Source: Bradysia coprophila
Taxonomy: Eukaryota; Arthropoda; Insecta; Diptera; Sciaridae
Length of the DNA: 64,000 nucleotides
Direction: 5' to 3'
Assembly (NCBI RefSeq): GCF_014529535.1
Contig: NC_050738.1
Coordinates: forward strand, 12,974,062 to 13,038,061
The notes under the pieces were generated by a model. That model had not been told where the DNA came from, ran no database searches, and saw only the letters and a program-made list of their open reading frames with translations. Positions 1-9,599 of this stretch are shown one piece after another (the stretch's first letter is position 1; each line of letters starts with the position of its first letter). The translations under genes were made by a program, and so were the position numbers.

Positions 1-138
1 CTACAAAAATGATTCAAGTCGACCGGATGGCAACATAGCCTGGAAAGTAGAGATTAACAAAAACATAATTTGAATAAAAGTTGTTCACCCATGCAGAAGA
101 TTTACCTCAATATTAATCCCAATCGACATAAGAGTCTT

Positions 139-1059
139 TTATGGTTTTGAATTCATCAACAATTTTAGTTGCTCCTCTAGAAATCCATCACCTCTCCTCG
201 GATCGTACAGCACAGACTTGAAATTTAAATAGACATATCAAATCATTGCTCACGCTGGAAAAATTTAAATTCTTACATAATATTCAGCTGTAAGTTGAGG
301 AAAAACTGTGCAGATGACTTTCGTCCAGAGAATTCGATCTTCGACGCTGGGTTCGTTATGCTTCAGAAACATCAAATGATTTGCCGAGATGTGTGCTATC
401 AGTTTCGCATGGCCAACCTCCATTATTGGATTTTCACCGATGTGATATCTATCGATCAATTTAACACCTGATGGGTGACACGAGATATGTGTTTGATGCT
501 TGAAATAGTTGACCAGATCCTATACGAAACCGTTTTAAAAATAAAAGTAGAATTGACGAAATTTCGCCAGAAAAACGTTGCAAGGACATGCTATGCAACA
601 CTTTTTACCTTCGCTAAAACGTTAACATCAAACGCATCAGCATTTTCGTAGATCGGTACTTCCATGTGATCGGTATACGATGATGGGTTTTCAACTGGTC
701 GAAACCCTGAAGAAAAAAAAAGTGGAATCAGTCGGCAATAATCGTCACCTAGTGCCAACTGACCTCGCAATTCGCAATCGATTTCCAGGATTGTTTGCTG
801 GCTGTCGAAGATGTTGAGCATGTATTCTTCGAACGTTATTGCGTCCGAGATAACACACCCAAGGTGATCTTTAATAGCAAAGTCCGTTCTATCGTCAATT
901 TTGAACTTAAATTTGACTTTTATGATTTAAAAAAAAATCCATTAGTTACACAATCCGTCAAATTATCGCTTATCGCATCGTTTCGTTAGCAACTTTACCT
1001 GCATTAATGAATTCTTCGATGGTGGGAATCGAATCATGAGATTCGACACAAATACACAT
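139..1059 (-). CDS. Unrecognised 210-aa protein, five exons
   Basis: Five exons can be joined with consistent phase and GT-AG borders: 1059-999, 916-764, 706-609, 519-277 and 216-139. They give 633 nt, that is 210 codons plus a TAA stop. The start ATG at 1059 is the first in this exon, but an upstream spliced exon cannot be excluded because the frame stays open above it. The N-terminal ~80 residues look like a small alpha/beta fold. The C-terminal ~100 residues (from about GVKLIDRYH to YDPRRGDGFLEEQLK) resemble the C-terminal region of large families of uncharacterised insect proteins that are often linked to transposon-derived genes; that resemblance is from memory and the function is unknown. 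The gene starts only 80 bp downstream of the caspase stop on the same strand, so the two could be parts of one transcript. Confidence 0.55.
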
Positions 1060-1138
1060 AAACTCACTGGCAAACTTGACACGATAAATGCTCCTGTTCT
1101 TTGAGCAAGCGCTGCCGAAAAAAGGGCGTTCACCTGTT

Positions 1139-2190
1139 TCAATGTCGCCTGTATCGTTGTTTGTGGGGCTCTTTGGGCGGCTGGGGGTAGAGTAATTTTG
1201 TAAAAAGGTCAAGTGTATGGAGCGATTTATCGTACTCGATATCATCATCCAAATCACATGCCAAATCTTTCAAGCAAATGTCACCCATTGTGCTCTCGAA
1301 CACTGGAATTTGGTTAAATCTTTGTTGGAGTTCACCATTGACCTTCGCGAAAATCGAGTGTATTTTGGCGTTGCTGCCGTATTCTTTGTCCATAATGGTA
1401 CAAAACTGTTGAATGAAGTACGTTCCAGACGGCGTCCTCCTGGACACGTGCCCTGAAAGAGAATACAAATTCATTTGAATTGTTTGAGCCGAACAAAACG
1501 AGAACCCGTTCGATTGAATTACCGTCGTAGGTGCTGTAACTTATTATGCCTTGACTATAATTTCCATAGTCAAATTTTTTGTATTGTTCGTCCGTGATAT
1601 CATCCCGTCCACGATCAAGCTCGTCAGCTTCCTGATGATAATAATTGCTGTCAAAATGTTGGCTTCCTCTGCACGCAACCGTTATGAAAATCTTTGGAAT
1701 GCCGTTCAAACTTCGGTTCCTCATAATCGGGTCAATTATGCATTTCTTGAGATGAAAATCTCGATCAGAAGCGGAAACTATCCCGTTTTTCTGCCCATGT
1801 GACATGAAAACGCATACGAAGAATTTGCAGCCGGACAAATTCATTGTCGATACTGAAATCAGGAAACTTTTGTTAGCAATTGTGTGAAATGAAATCCGAT
1901 TTCACATTTCACGGACACTTTGCGACTTCACCGATAATGTCCTTGTATTTTAGATCACATAAAACTGTCGGTTCCACTCCGTAGCGCCTGAATGTGCAAA
2001 ACAAAGATTCTACATCTTTATCGCTTCCCGCACGGAACATCCTCGTTCCTTGGAACGATTGATTGAAAATTGACACGTGAGCCTTGATCCGGATTTCAAG
2101 TTCCTTCGTCCTATTGACGAAATGATTGAAATTATTTTTCGTTTTGTCTTTTCTAGATTCTTCATTACCGGGTATTCTTGGTTTTCATCG
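1139..2190 (-). CDS. Caspase-like cysteine protease (5' end uncertain)
   Basis: Caspases cleave proteins after aspartate in apoptosis and related pathways. The inferred exons are ~2190-1919, 1866-1523 and 1452-1139, with introns of 52 nt (donor GTGTCC, unusual) and 70 nt. The large subunit shows the caspase start (SIFNQSFQGTRMFRAGSDKD), the catalytic histidine in FMSHGQ and the catalytic cysteine in FITVACRGSQ. The small subunit follows across the second intron: GIISYSTYDG joined to RRTPSGTYFIQQFC, ending FTKLLYPQPPK as normal for p10. The pentapeptide usually reads QACxG; here glutamine is valine, so activity or specificity may be altered. No CARD or DED prodomain is visible, but the first exon begins after an in-frame stop, so an upstream exon is missing from my model. 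The pattern fits an effector-type or divergent insect caspase. Confidence 0.8.
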
Positions 2191-3104
2191 TTTCCGTCTT
2201 TTCGTTTTTCCCAGTAACGATAGGCACCTTTTCGCTGACAGCACAGTCATGATGTTTACAGCTAGAGAAATGAATGCTCCTCTGTATTTATACTTCATAC
2301 TTTTATAAAATTGGAAAAGGTTGGAGATTCTATTCATAATTTTTCTAAACATTTTTTCTTGATGGGAAATAGATCGAAATGCTAACCCCTCTAAGCGATA
2401 AGTGATAATGGTAAACATTTTGTTTTTCAATGGAATGACGAATGGTCATGATGAGTATCGTTGTTGCGTTTCTTAATCAGTCTGGGTTACTCGAATGAAA
2501 CTTACTGGTTATTGGTGGTCACAAGAGTAAGGTTTCCACGAATTGTATGAATTGTTGCAGCACCACCGTTGTTCACATAATGATTTGTCGGAACATTTGG
2601 ATTTACGCGGCCCGTCATTTCTTTACTTCATTACAGAGGTGAATAGAGATAATGAAACTATGGTTCGTGATGGACATCAAACAAAGAAACACAAACAAAC
2701 ACGGTAAATAGTACAAATACGTATTTAGATTTTCATTATCACTCCACGCACAGAACTAAATTTAATGGAAATGTCAAATCAGCACAATTATTCGCACTTG
2801 ACGATTATCGCGTATTTGTTGCCTCTTCGGTAGAAAACGCATCCAAAACGCCCTTTGAGTTAGAATGACTGATTCACTTCCACCCACTCATCAGGTATGG
2901 CTACAAAGTGTGCACTAATATGGCATAATACATTTTTTATATCAAAGCATAAGATAAGATAAGACAGGCATCCATTTAGCAATTTGCTATTATTTACTAA
3001 TACAATGAATGACTATGCTGCCGTTATTCGAAAGAAAAACAATTTCTAATAAAATAACAAAAGAAATACTGGAATTTTTTTTGTTATTTCCACTGGAAAT
3101 TGTT
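2191..3104. other. Intergenic, upstream of the caspase
   Basis: No convincing gene. Minus-strand codons at 2185-2430 could be an upstream caspase exon or 5' leader, but no splice joint is convincing. The rest is AT-rich sequence without recognised motifs. Confidence 0.4.
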
Positions 3105-4427
3105 AGCCCCGTACGAAGTACAAGGGGCTAATAGGATTACGATGCCGTGTGTAATTGATGGAATTCGAAGCAGTCGGTAAGGGCAAAGTGTTTGCCTATG
3201 TTCATAAATAACGAATCCGCAATAAAAATTTTGTCCGTCCGTCCGTCTGTCACGTCGATATCTTGAGTAAATCAAATCCGATTTCAAAATTATTTTTTTT
3301 CCCTGAAAGATAGTCGAAATAGTGAGGCTAAGTTCGAAGATGGGCGATTTTGGGTCGACTTCTCCCGAGCTGGGGCCCCATAAGTGATTTAACGTTTTCC
3401 GAAGATATCTGCGGCCATTCAAAGGCTACACATGTAAGTGATACGTCAAATAAAAGGTATTTACAATACCGATCGACAAAAAAAAAAGTTTATGGAAATC
3501 GGATGATCGACTCGTTAGTTAGACCGCTTGGTGTGAACTAGATACAGGGCGGCAAGCCGTTTTTGCTTGTAGGCTGGCCAAATTTGAACGGATTTAGATG
3601 GATTTTGCTTTATTAGATAGGTATTGACCGTACCAATCAGGGAAAAAAGTTCATGGAATTCGGTTTACCGGAGCGTGAGCTAGGTCTCTTGGAGTGAGCT
3701 TATATGTGGCTACTCGGCCGTACAGTGAACGTTGTGTTTTTTGTTAATATCTCGAGTAAACTTTGACCGAATTTCATGAATTTTTTTTTGCTTGAAAGGT
3801 ATTATCGAATGTAAAGCAGCCGTACTACTTTCTACCTCCTAACAAAATGGCCGTCGGCCGCCATTTTGGATTTTTGTAAAAACAATAGAAATCGGTGAAA
3901 ATGATACTTACAAAGCCACTGATCAGTGGGAAGTGATTGGTTATGTGTGTGGGGTGTTTCAAGCATCCCAAATACGGATATCTATTTATAAATATATACA
4001 GCTATATTGAGCTATATAACGGTGTAGATAGTTATTTTGAGCTATATACTAGCATATTTATCAGTAAATTGTTTATTTATAGGTAAATATAGGTTAATAT
4101 AAATTGTTGCAAAAATTTTTAAGTTTGGGTTACAGTTGAAAGGAACGTCGTACGGGTACGGGGCCTCGTAATTGCGCTATGCGCAATTTTTAAGACGTGC
4201 ACATTTCATAAGAATTTAGGTTAGTAGGTTTAGGGTAAGAGTAGGGCGACCGACGGGTGTTAAGGAATCTCGCGCCGCGTCATTCACAATAATCCACAAA
4301 GTGACATCTTCCTTATACAAAATGTGTCAAAATGATAATTATTGTGAATGACGCGGCGCGAGATTCCTAGCAATCGACCGACGAACTAGGGTCGCGTACG
4401 TAATAGATGTACGGGTTCGTACGGGGC
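3105..4427. mobile_element. Dispersed repeat with GCCCCGTAC termini, unclassified
   Basis: The left end carries an imperfect hairpin (AGCCCCGTACGAAGTAC then AAGGGGCT at 3105-3130). The reverse complement of GCCCCGTAC recurs at about 4155-4164 and again at 4419-4427, each time in a GTACGGG..GTACGGGGC context, so one of these is probably the right end. Inside are GTCCGTCCGTCCGTCTGTC and a recurring 'TCGAGTAAA..TTTGACCGAATTTCATGAA' style segment typical of high-copy insect repeats. No coding capacity was found. The superfamily is unknown and the boundaries are approximate. Confidence 0.5.
4264..4367. repeat. Perfect 30-bp inverted repeat (MITE-like hairpin)
   Basis: GGAATCTCGCGCCGCGTCAT and the next ten bases at 4264-4293 are repeated exactly in reverse complement at 4338-4367, around a 44-bp spacer. 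The arms are much more GC-rich than the surroundings. Flanks are TAA and TAG, which may be a damaged 3-bp target duplication. The perfect match suggests a young fold-back element or strong structural constraint. Confidence 0.7.
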
Positions 4428-4615
4428 TCAATCGCAGCGAACGCTCCGACTGTTCTGACGGCTCGTTTTTCTTACAAATAACGGCAGTATGCCAATGGCT
4501 ATAAGAGCGAACAAGACAACTAAATTACAATATCGTTAGAACGAGAATGAGAAAACGATACAAATTCGACATTTCAAGTGATTGGAATTTATATTTAAAG
4601 AAAATTTTGTTTTCA

Positions 4616-5000
4616 TTATTTTTTGCAGTTAAATGAGATAACAACAACAGTTTTCGAATAAGAAATTCTGTGGAGAAAAGAAAAACGTGGAAAATTCGAC
4701 CATTCGCAAAAAATCGATTTATTTACATTTGTTGAATCCACTCCATTGCATTGGTAGAAAAAGCGGTTACCGAATTTCCATCGTGCGAACTGTTCGCCCG
4801 TGATACATTTACCAATTTTACCTAAAATGTCGGTTTCTTTCTCACGACGCTCTCCTACAACTCCCACATAAAGGTCAACATCTCTTGGACTCTGATAAAT
4901 GACCTTCAAAATGTTCAACGCATTTTCATTGAAAAAAGGACTTAGAACTTCCCAATTCCTGATTCGAATCGTTTTCCCTAGACAATATTTAAATAGAGAA
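4616..5000 (-). pseudogene. Orphan C-terminal fragment of an animal haem peroxidase
   Basis: An open stretch encodes RIRNWEVLSPFFNENAL, then VIYQSPRDVDLYVG and ITGEQFARWKFGNRFFYQ. This order and spacing match the C-terminal part of animal haem peroxidases (peroxinectin/chorion peroxidase type), where the segment is roughly LxxWxxLxPxF, then DxDLYVGG, then IxGEQFxRWxxGDRFFY. Known members are ~600-700 residues and carry catalytic His and Arg residues far upstream; none of that is present within the neighbouring sequence. The fragment is therefore either an isolated exon of a gene whose other exons are not visible, or a gene relic. The adjacent repeats at 3.1-4.4 kb and 5.2 kb favour a relic. 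Confidence 0.6.
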
Positions 5001-5537
5001 CGCCATGATCTTCTGCACGCCTAATGTCCATGGCAGATCGAATCCCATTCCTTGACTTTTTTGAAAATCTAGAATTCAGTTTTGGATTTTTAGAAATTTA
5101 TTTGGAGGCATTCCTCGACTATTTACGTAAAGTCCAGGGTGCCGAAAGTTGGCAAGCCGCAATTAATTTCAATGTGTCTCCATAAACTTAATGCGTTTAC
5201 TGTTATATATACCTATATATACATAACGCTGTCAATGGTTTTTCTCATAATGCGATTAATTTTAAGAAGGCGACTCATGCTTATCCGACTTGGAACAAAA
5301 TCGTGAAAAATCAACAAAGCGCCCAACTTTCGCCACCTTAAAGACGAAAATTCTCCAAGTATATTGCTATACCCAAACATGACGATGATAGACTGTTTGG
5401 AACTATGTTCCATTATAAGATTTATAGATAAAATTTCTCAGAAATTATCTCAACAAAGAATGTTGCTCTAGAACAGAAATACCCTAAGCAAGAACGTATT
5501 TTGTATTGTTCAAAATTCCACTGGTCGTTTATCTTCT

Positions 5538-5650
5538 TCACTGTACGAAATAGAACCTATCAAAGGAGTCTTTTTAAATGAAAAGTACCCAAGTATACTG
5601 CGCATTGGCCTATAAATACCCGATATTTGTATGGAAATTTCGTCATTCTG
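5538..5650 (+). promoter_or_regulatory. Promoter module of Gly/Tyr-rich gene A
   Basis: A distal box (AAATAGA then ATCAAAGGAGTCTTTTTAAA) at 5549-5584 is followed by TATAAATA at 5611-5618 and an Inr-like CGTCATTCTG at 5641-5650, about 30 bp below the TATA box. The same three elements in the same order and spacing precede all five paralogues in the window. Confidence 0.7.
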
Positions 5651-5722
5651 CGTTCAACCGCCTTGAAGCAAATACATATCTTGAAAGTTAAAATCTTAAA
5701 TCGAAATACTCAACCTGTGAAA

Positions 5723-6109
5723 ATGGCTGCTCGTCAAGTTGTAAACGTTGCAAAGTCCGGTGTTCTCCAAAAATTGGCTGTCGCTGAATCGGCCGTTGGC
5801 AAGGTTGCGTGTGAAGGCTATGGCGCGGCTTCGTACGGTGCATCTGGTTACGGCAGTCAACCCGCATATGGTGGTCAAGCTGGATACGGTGGTCAGTATG
5901 GTTACAGCGGCCAGTATGGTTATGGAAGTCCATATGGTTATGGCAGTTCACCTAGCAGAGGCTATGGACAACAAGGTTATGGCTATCCTTCTGGCTATGC
6001 AAGTGGTTACGGATCTGGTTATGGAAGTGGATCTTATGGCTATGGACAACAAGGTTATGGTTACCCCTCTAGCTATGGAAGTGGTTACGGATCTGGATAT
6101 GGATATTAA
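5723..6109 (+). CDS. Small Gly/Tyr-rich protein, paralogue A (128 aa)
   Basis: The start is the ATG of [16 protein letters not shown], chosen because the same N-terminus is conserved in five paralogues and because it lies ~80 bp below the TATA/Inr. Residues 1-35 form a conserved, mildly basic, probably helical head ending in KVACEGYG; residues ~36-128 are a low-complexity run of GYG, GYGS and QQGYGYPS units. There is no classical hydrophobic signal peptide; the head could be a mitochondrial-type presequence or an assembly domain (inference). Such Gly/aromatic tails occur in cuticle, silk and phase-separating proteins. AATAAA at 6146-6151 is a likely polyadenylation signal. Single exon. The function is unknown. 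Confidence 0.85.
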   Translation: MAARQVVNVAKSGVLQKLAVAESAVGKVACEGYGAASYGASGYGSQPAYGGQAGYGGQYGYSGQYGYGSPYGYGSSPSRGYGQQGYGYPSGYASGYGSGYGSGSYGYGQQGYGYPSSYGSGYGSGYGY

Positions 6110-6373
6110 ATTTTAAATATTGAAATCGGCATCCTTTTTTTTCGAAATAAATAATTTCAGTCGAAACTGTTTTTTTGTGTACTGTTTTCCTAAAATGTTA
6201 CCATATAGTACAGCTGCAAAGTAGGTACCACTTCTAATTTGTACAGTAACAGTAATGTGTCGCATATGAAAGCTGGAACGACGATTTTTCGAAAACCACC
6301 TAAAAATCGTTTACATGCTCACTGCTTGTGACAGGGAAAATGCACTTGCCGTCCACAAACGTGTAAAATGTGA

Positions 6374-6603
6374 CCAGCGTTACAATAGTACCACTCTTTT
6401 AGTTCCACTTTTTTCCGTAAAAGGAAATAGTGGAACTTTCTTCACGCCGCATATATGCAGCGTTACAATAGTTTCACTTTTTTAGTTCCACTTATACAAG
6501 AGGAACTATTGTCACGTTGCATATATGCGGCGTGAAGATAGTTCCACTTTTTCCTTTTACGGAAAAAAGTGGAACTAAAAGAGTGGTACTATTGTAACGC
6601 TGG
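6374..6603. repeat. Fold-back MITE with ~85-bp arms
   Basis: CCAGCGTTACAATAGTACCA and the following ~65 bases are repeated in reverse complement at the right end with about two mismatches, leaving a centre of roughly 60 bp. The centre repeats GCGTTACAATAG again, so the element may have rearranged internally. No clear target-site duplication. Confidence 0.75.
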
Positions 6604-6887
6604 TCCTCGCACTTGCCTAAACAAATATTTACAGTGACGTAACATACTAAAAACAGTAGGTTTTTGGTAATCGAAGCATGTGTCCGAGCATGGAATAAGG
6701 TTTTATTGTCAGACAAATATTTTTACATGACTAGGAATAAAACGATGAAAAATAGAGTTTTCGTGTGAATTTTGTTGATCCGAGGCGAAAACACACGAAC
6801 ATTTGTTGTTTTGACTAAGCTGCTTTCATTGTTGCTCTTGAAAATACTTCTTTTTACTTGGTGATTCGTCCAACTCATTCGTCACTT

Positions 6888-7088
6888 AGGATAAGTTCCA
6901 ATTGAGTAGAACTCAGTGGATGTACAAAACTCGTTCCCAGGATAAGTTCCAATTGAGTAGAGCTCAGTGGATGTACAAAACTCGTTCCCAGGATAAGTCC
7001 CAATTGAGTTTCAGTGGATGTACAAAACTCGTTCCCAGGATAAGTTCCAATTAAGTAGAACTCAGTGGATGTACAAAACTCGTTTCCA
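6888..7088. repeat. Minisatellite, ~51-bp unit, four copies
   Basis: Units start AGGATAAGTTCCAATTGAGT at 6888, 6939, 6990 and 7037; the third is 4 bp shorter. The peptide repeats seen on the minus strand follow from this periodicity and are not taken as a gene. Confidence 0.85.
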
Positions 7089-7470
7089 ACCTTGTTTGCA
7101 TTCTTTTTTGCCGAGAGCGAGGTTTGTAGTCTGAGCTGAAAGCACACGAACTACGTAAAGAAGTTCAACCTGTGCCTTCGGCGCGGGCAGCAACTCTCGC
7201 ACACGGTTGAATTTCTTTACTTTCGTCCCTTGTGATCCAAATTTATGCCACTCAGCATCATAATATGTACAATTTGTAAACTTTAAATACCTCTGTGGCA
7301 TAATAATTATTTATCTACCAAGGTAGGTATAAAGGTATTTTTTCGCACTAGATGTCGATTGTCGACCCGAGGCGAAGCCGAGGTCGACAAGACGTCGTGT
7401 AAACTAGCTTTAAGGAACACACAGTTCATCTTTATACAATGCCAATAAGCATTGAAGAGTGAAACAATAC

Positions 7471-7626
7471 TTGTGTACCTGTTTTGGACGATTGATTTTA
7501 GGCAATTTCGCGGAAGTGCCTTAAATAAACCGTCCCAAACAGGTGCACATGTAAGTTTTCATGCAGAGGGCCGGAAACCCGAGAAAATTCGAAAAATTGC
7601 CCTCATTTTCGGCCCCGAAGCATGAA
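7471..7626. repeat. Dispersed palindromic repeat, copy 1
   Basis: Begins TTGTGTACCTGTTTTGGACG and ends GGCCCCGAAGCATGA. It contains two consecutive hairpins: ACCTGTTTTGGACG...CGTCCCAAACAGGT, and TTCATGC...GGGCCGG...CGGCCCCGAAGCATGA. A second copy lies at 41732-41921, longer by an insert of ~30 bp in the first loop. Confidence 0.75.
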
Positions 7627-8071
7627 CTGAACACTCTTTTAGGGCCATATAATTGTAAATTCTTTTTTCAACAAGAAACCGCCGAAAATATGGAACATGT
7701 TCTTGATGACTCGTATGACTAAATTACAGGCATCTCGAATAAAAATTACAGGGCAATAGATATTCAGTGGACGGATAAATCGTGTGCAACTGTGGAACTC
7801 GATTTTGTGAAAAAATATTTGTCACTGTGGTGGTTTTCGAAAAATCATCATTCCAGCTTTCATATGCGACACATTACTTAACATTACTGTTGCTGTACAA
7901 AATTAGTACTTCGCAGCTATATTGTTACTGTACAAATTAGAAGTGGTACCTACTTTGCAGCTGTACTATATGGTAACATTTTAGGAAAACAGTACACAAA
8001 AAAACAGTTTCGACTGAAATTATTTATTTCGAAAAAAAGGATGCCGATTTCAATATTCAAAATTTGAAGAC

Positions 8072-8476
8072 TTAATATCCATAGCCAGATCCGTAACCAC
8101 TTCCATAGCTAGAGGGGTAACCATAACCTTGTTGTCCGTAGCCATAAGATCCACTTCCATAACCAGATCCGTAACCACTTGCATAGCCAGAAGGATAGCC
8201 ATAACCTTGTTGTCCATAGCCTCTGCTAGGTGAACTGCCATAACCGTATTGACTGCCATAACCATATGGACTTCCATAACCATACTGGCCGCTGTAACCA
8301 TACTGACCACCGTATCCAGCTTGACCACCATATGCGGGTTGACTGCCGTAACCAGATGCACCGTACGAAGCCGCGCCATAGCCTTCACACGCAACCTTGC
8401 CAACGGCCGATTCAGCGACAGCCAATTTTTGGAGAACACCGGACTTTGCAACGTTTACAACTTGACGAGCAGCCAT
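8072..8476 (-). CDS. Small Gly/Tyr-rich protein, paralogue B (134 aa)
   Basis: The N-terminal ~50 residues are identical to paralogue A ([16 protein letters not shown] to KVACEGYG and into the tail), and the tail differs by an extra YGSQYG block. The gene is head-outward relative to A within the inverted duplication, with the 3' ends facing each other. Promoter elements are kept: TATAAATA at 8588-8581 and the distal box near 8660-8626. Single exon without a classical signal peptide. The near identity with A suggests a recent duplication or gene conversion between arms. Confidence 0.85.
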   Translation of the reverse strand: MAARQVVNVAKSGVLQKLAVAESAVGKVACEGYGAASYGASGYGSQPAYGGQAGYGGQYGYSGQYGYGSPYGYGSQYGYGSSPSRGYGQQGYGYPSGYASGYGSGYGSGSYGYGQQGYGYPSSYGSGYGSGYGY

Positions 8477-8580
8477 TTTCACAGGTTGAGTATTTCGATT
8501 TAAGATTTTAACTTTCAAGATATGTATTTGCTTCAAGGCGGTTGAACGCAGAATGACGAAATTTCCATACAAATATCGGG

Positions 8581-8660
8581 TATTTATAGGCCAATGCGCA
8601 GTATACTTGGGTACTTTTCATTTAAAAAGACTCCTTTGATAGATTCTATTTCGTAGAGTG
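8581..8660 (-). promoter_or_regulatory. Promoter module of Gly/Tyr-rich gene B
   Basis: TATAAATA at 8588-8581 and the distal box (ATCAAAGGAGTCTTTTTAAA) at about 8645-8626 match the module of gene A. Confidence 0.65.
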
Positions 8661-9065
8661 AACAAGATAGACGACGAGTGGAGTTTTGACCACTACAAAA
8701 TACGTTTTTGCTTAGGGTATTCCTATTCCTGTTCACAAGCAACAGTCTTTGTTGAGATAATTTCTGAGAAATTTTATACATAAATCTTATAATGGAACAT
8801 AGTTCCAAACAGTCTATGATCGTCATGTTTGGGGATAGCAATATACTTGGAGAATTTCGTTTTCTTTTCGTCTTTGTGGTGAATGTATGCTGTTTTGACT
8901 TGACTGTGAATTACAAGTTGGCAGCTTTGTTGATTTTTCAAGATCAACATAAGCCTGCATCAAGGAATAAAAGACTGGAAATGAAAATAACGTCAAAATT
9001 AATCTGTCACACCTCATATGTGACCCTCTAAGTCCTAAATACTTGAACATCTTCGAAGTACATCA

Positions 9066-9160
9066 ATTCTACCATGTTAAGCCGTGTTTAAAGCTCTCGA
9101 AAGCTCTTTAAAAGCAAAGACATAAATGCAATATCGTGTTTTAGCCTAACATGGTAGAAT
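9066..9160. repeat. Short inverted-repeat element (95 bp)
   Basis: ATTCTACCATGTTAAGCC at the left is matched by GGCTAACATGGTAGAAT read inward from the right (TAGCCTAACATGGTAGAAT on the plus strand). It lies within the ~860 bp that interrupts the right arm of the A/B duplication. Confidence 0.6.
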
Positions 9161-9599
9161 CAGTTGGCTATCGATATATCAATTAATAGCCATCTTAAGC
9201 AGTTGAGACTATACTTGATAGTGATTGAAGAAACAAACCTAGAAAGAAGTTCTTCAGATACGAAAGGAATGTTTTCAAAGGAAAAAATCATTCTTGCTAT
9301 GTGTCTAATAGGCAGTTTGTACAGAGCTCCTTTACATGATATTGCTGGAGGTAAGATAAATGAAAAACTAACACACACAATCATGGATATCACTTTACGT
9401 TACCCTTTTGACAAATGACTGTAACGAATTATTCTGTAACGAGAAGGGAATCGAACAACATCCACTGTGCTTCGTCAATCTAAAATCATAGTCCCATGTT
9501 AGTTCGAACACAAAATGAACAGTTTAAATCCATCACTCAAACCAACATTTCTCATAAGCCCACAATATAGTTCAGTAAAGTATAATTTTATATAACGGT

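Larger units (their letters stand above)
5165..6302. repeat. Left arm of ~1.1-kb inverted duplication (contains paralogue A)
   Basis: This segment matches the reverse complement of 7832-~8945 plus ~9805-9928. It includes a short LINE-like piece (5165-5310), the promoter, the coding region and the 3' flank of gene A up to TTTTCGAAAACCACC at about 6302. Confidence 0.75.
7832..8945. repeat. Right arm of the inverted duplication (contains paralogue B)
   Basis: Reverse-complement match to the left arm (5165-6302). The match is high through the coding region, promoter and 3' flank, stops near 8945 and resumes at ~9805-9928. The ~860 bp between are absent from the left arm, so this arm was probably interrupted after the duplication. 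Confidence 0.7.

Noticed and set aside
3084-3541. Open frames in the 3.1-kb repeat as genes
   Set aside because: They lie in high-copy repeat sequence with GTCC runs and match no family.
5688-5951. Open frames opposite or overlapping the Gly/Tyr-rich genes (His/Asn-rich or Val/Met-rich peptides)
   Set aside because: They are shadows of the repetitive GYG codons in other frames and lack the family promoter.
6875-7147. Repeated peptide on the minus strand (GTSFVHPLSSTQLELIL)
   Set aside because: Follows from the 51-bp minisatellite; no start, promoter or family match.
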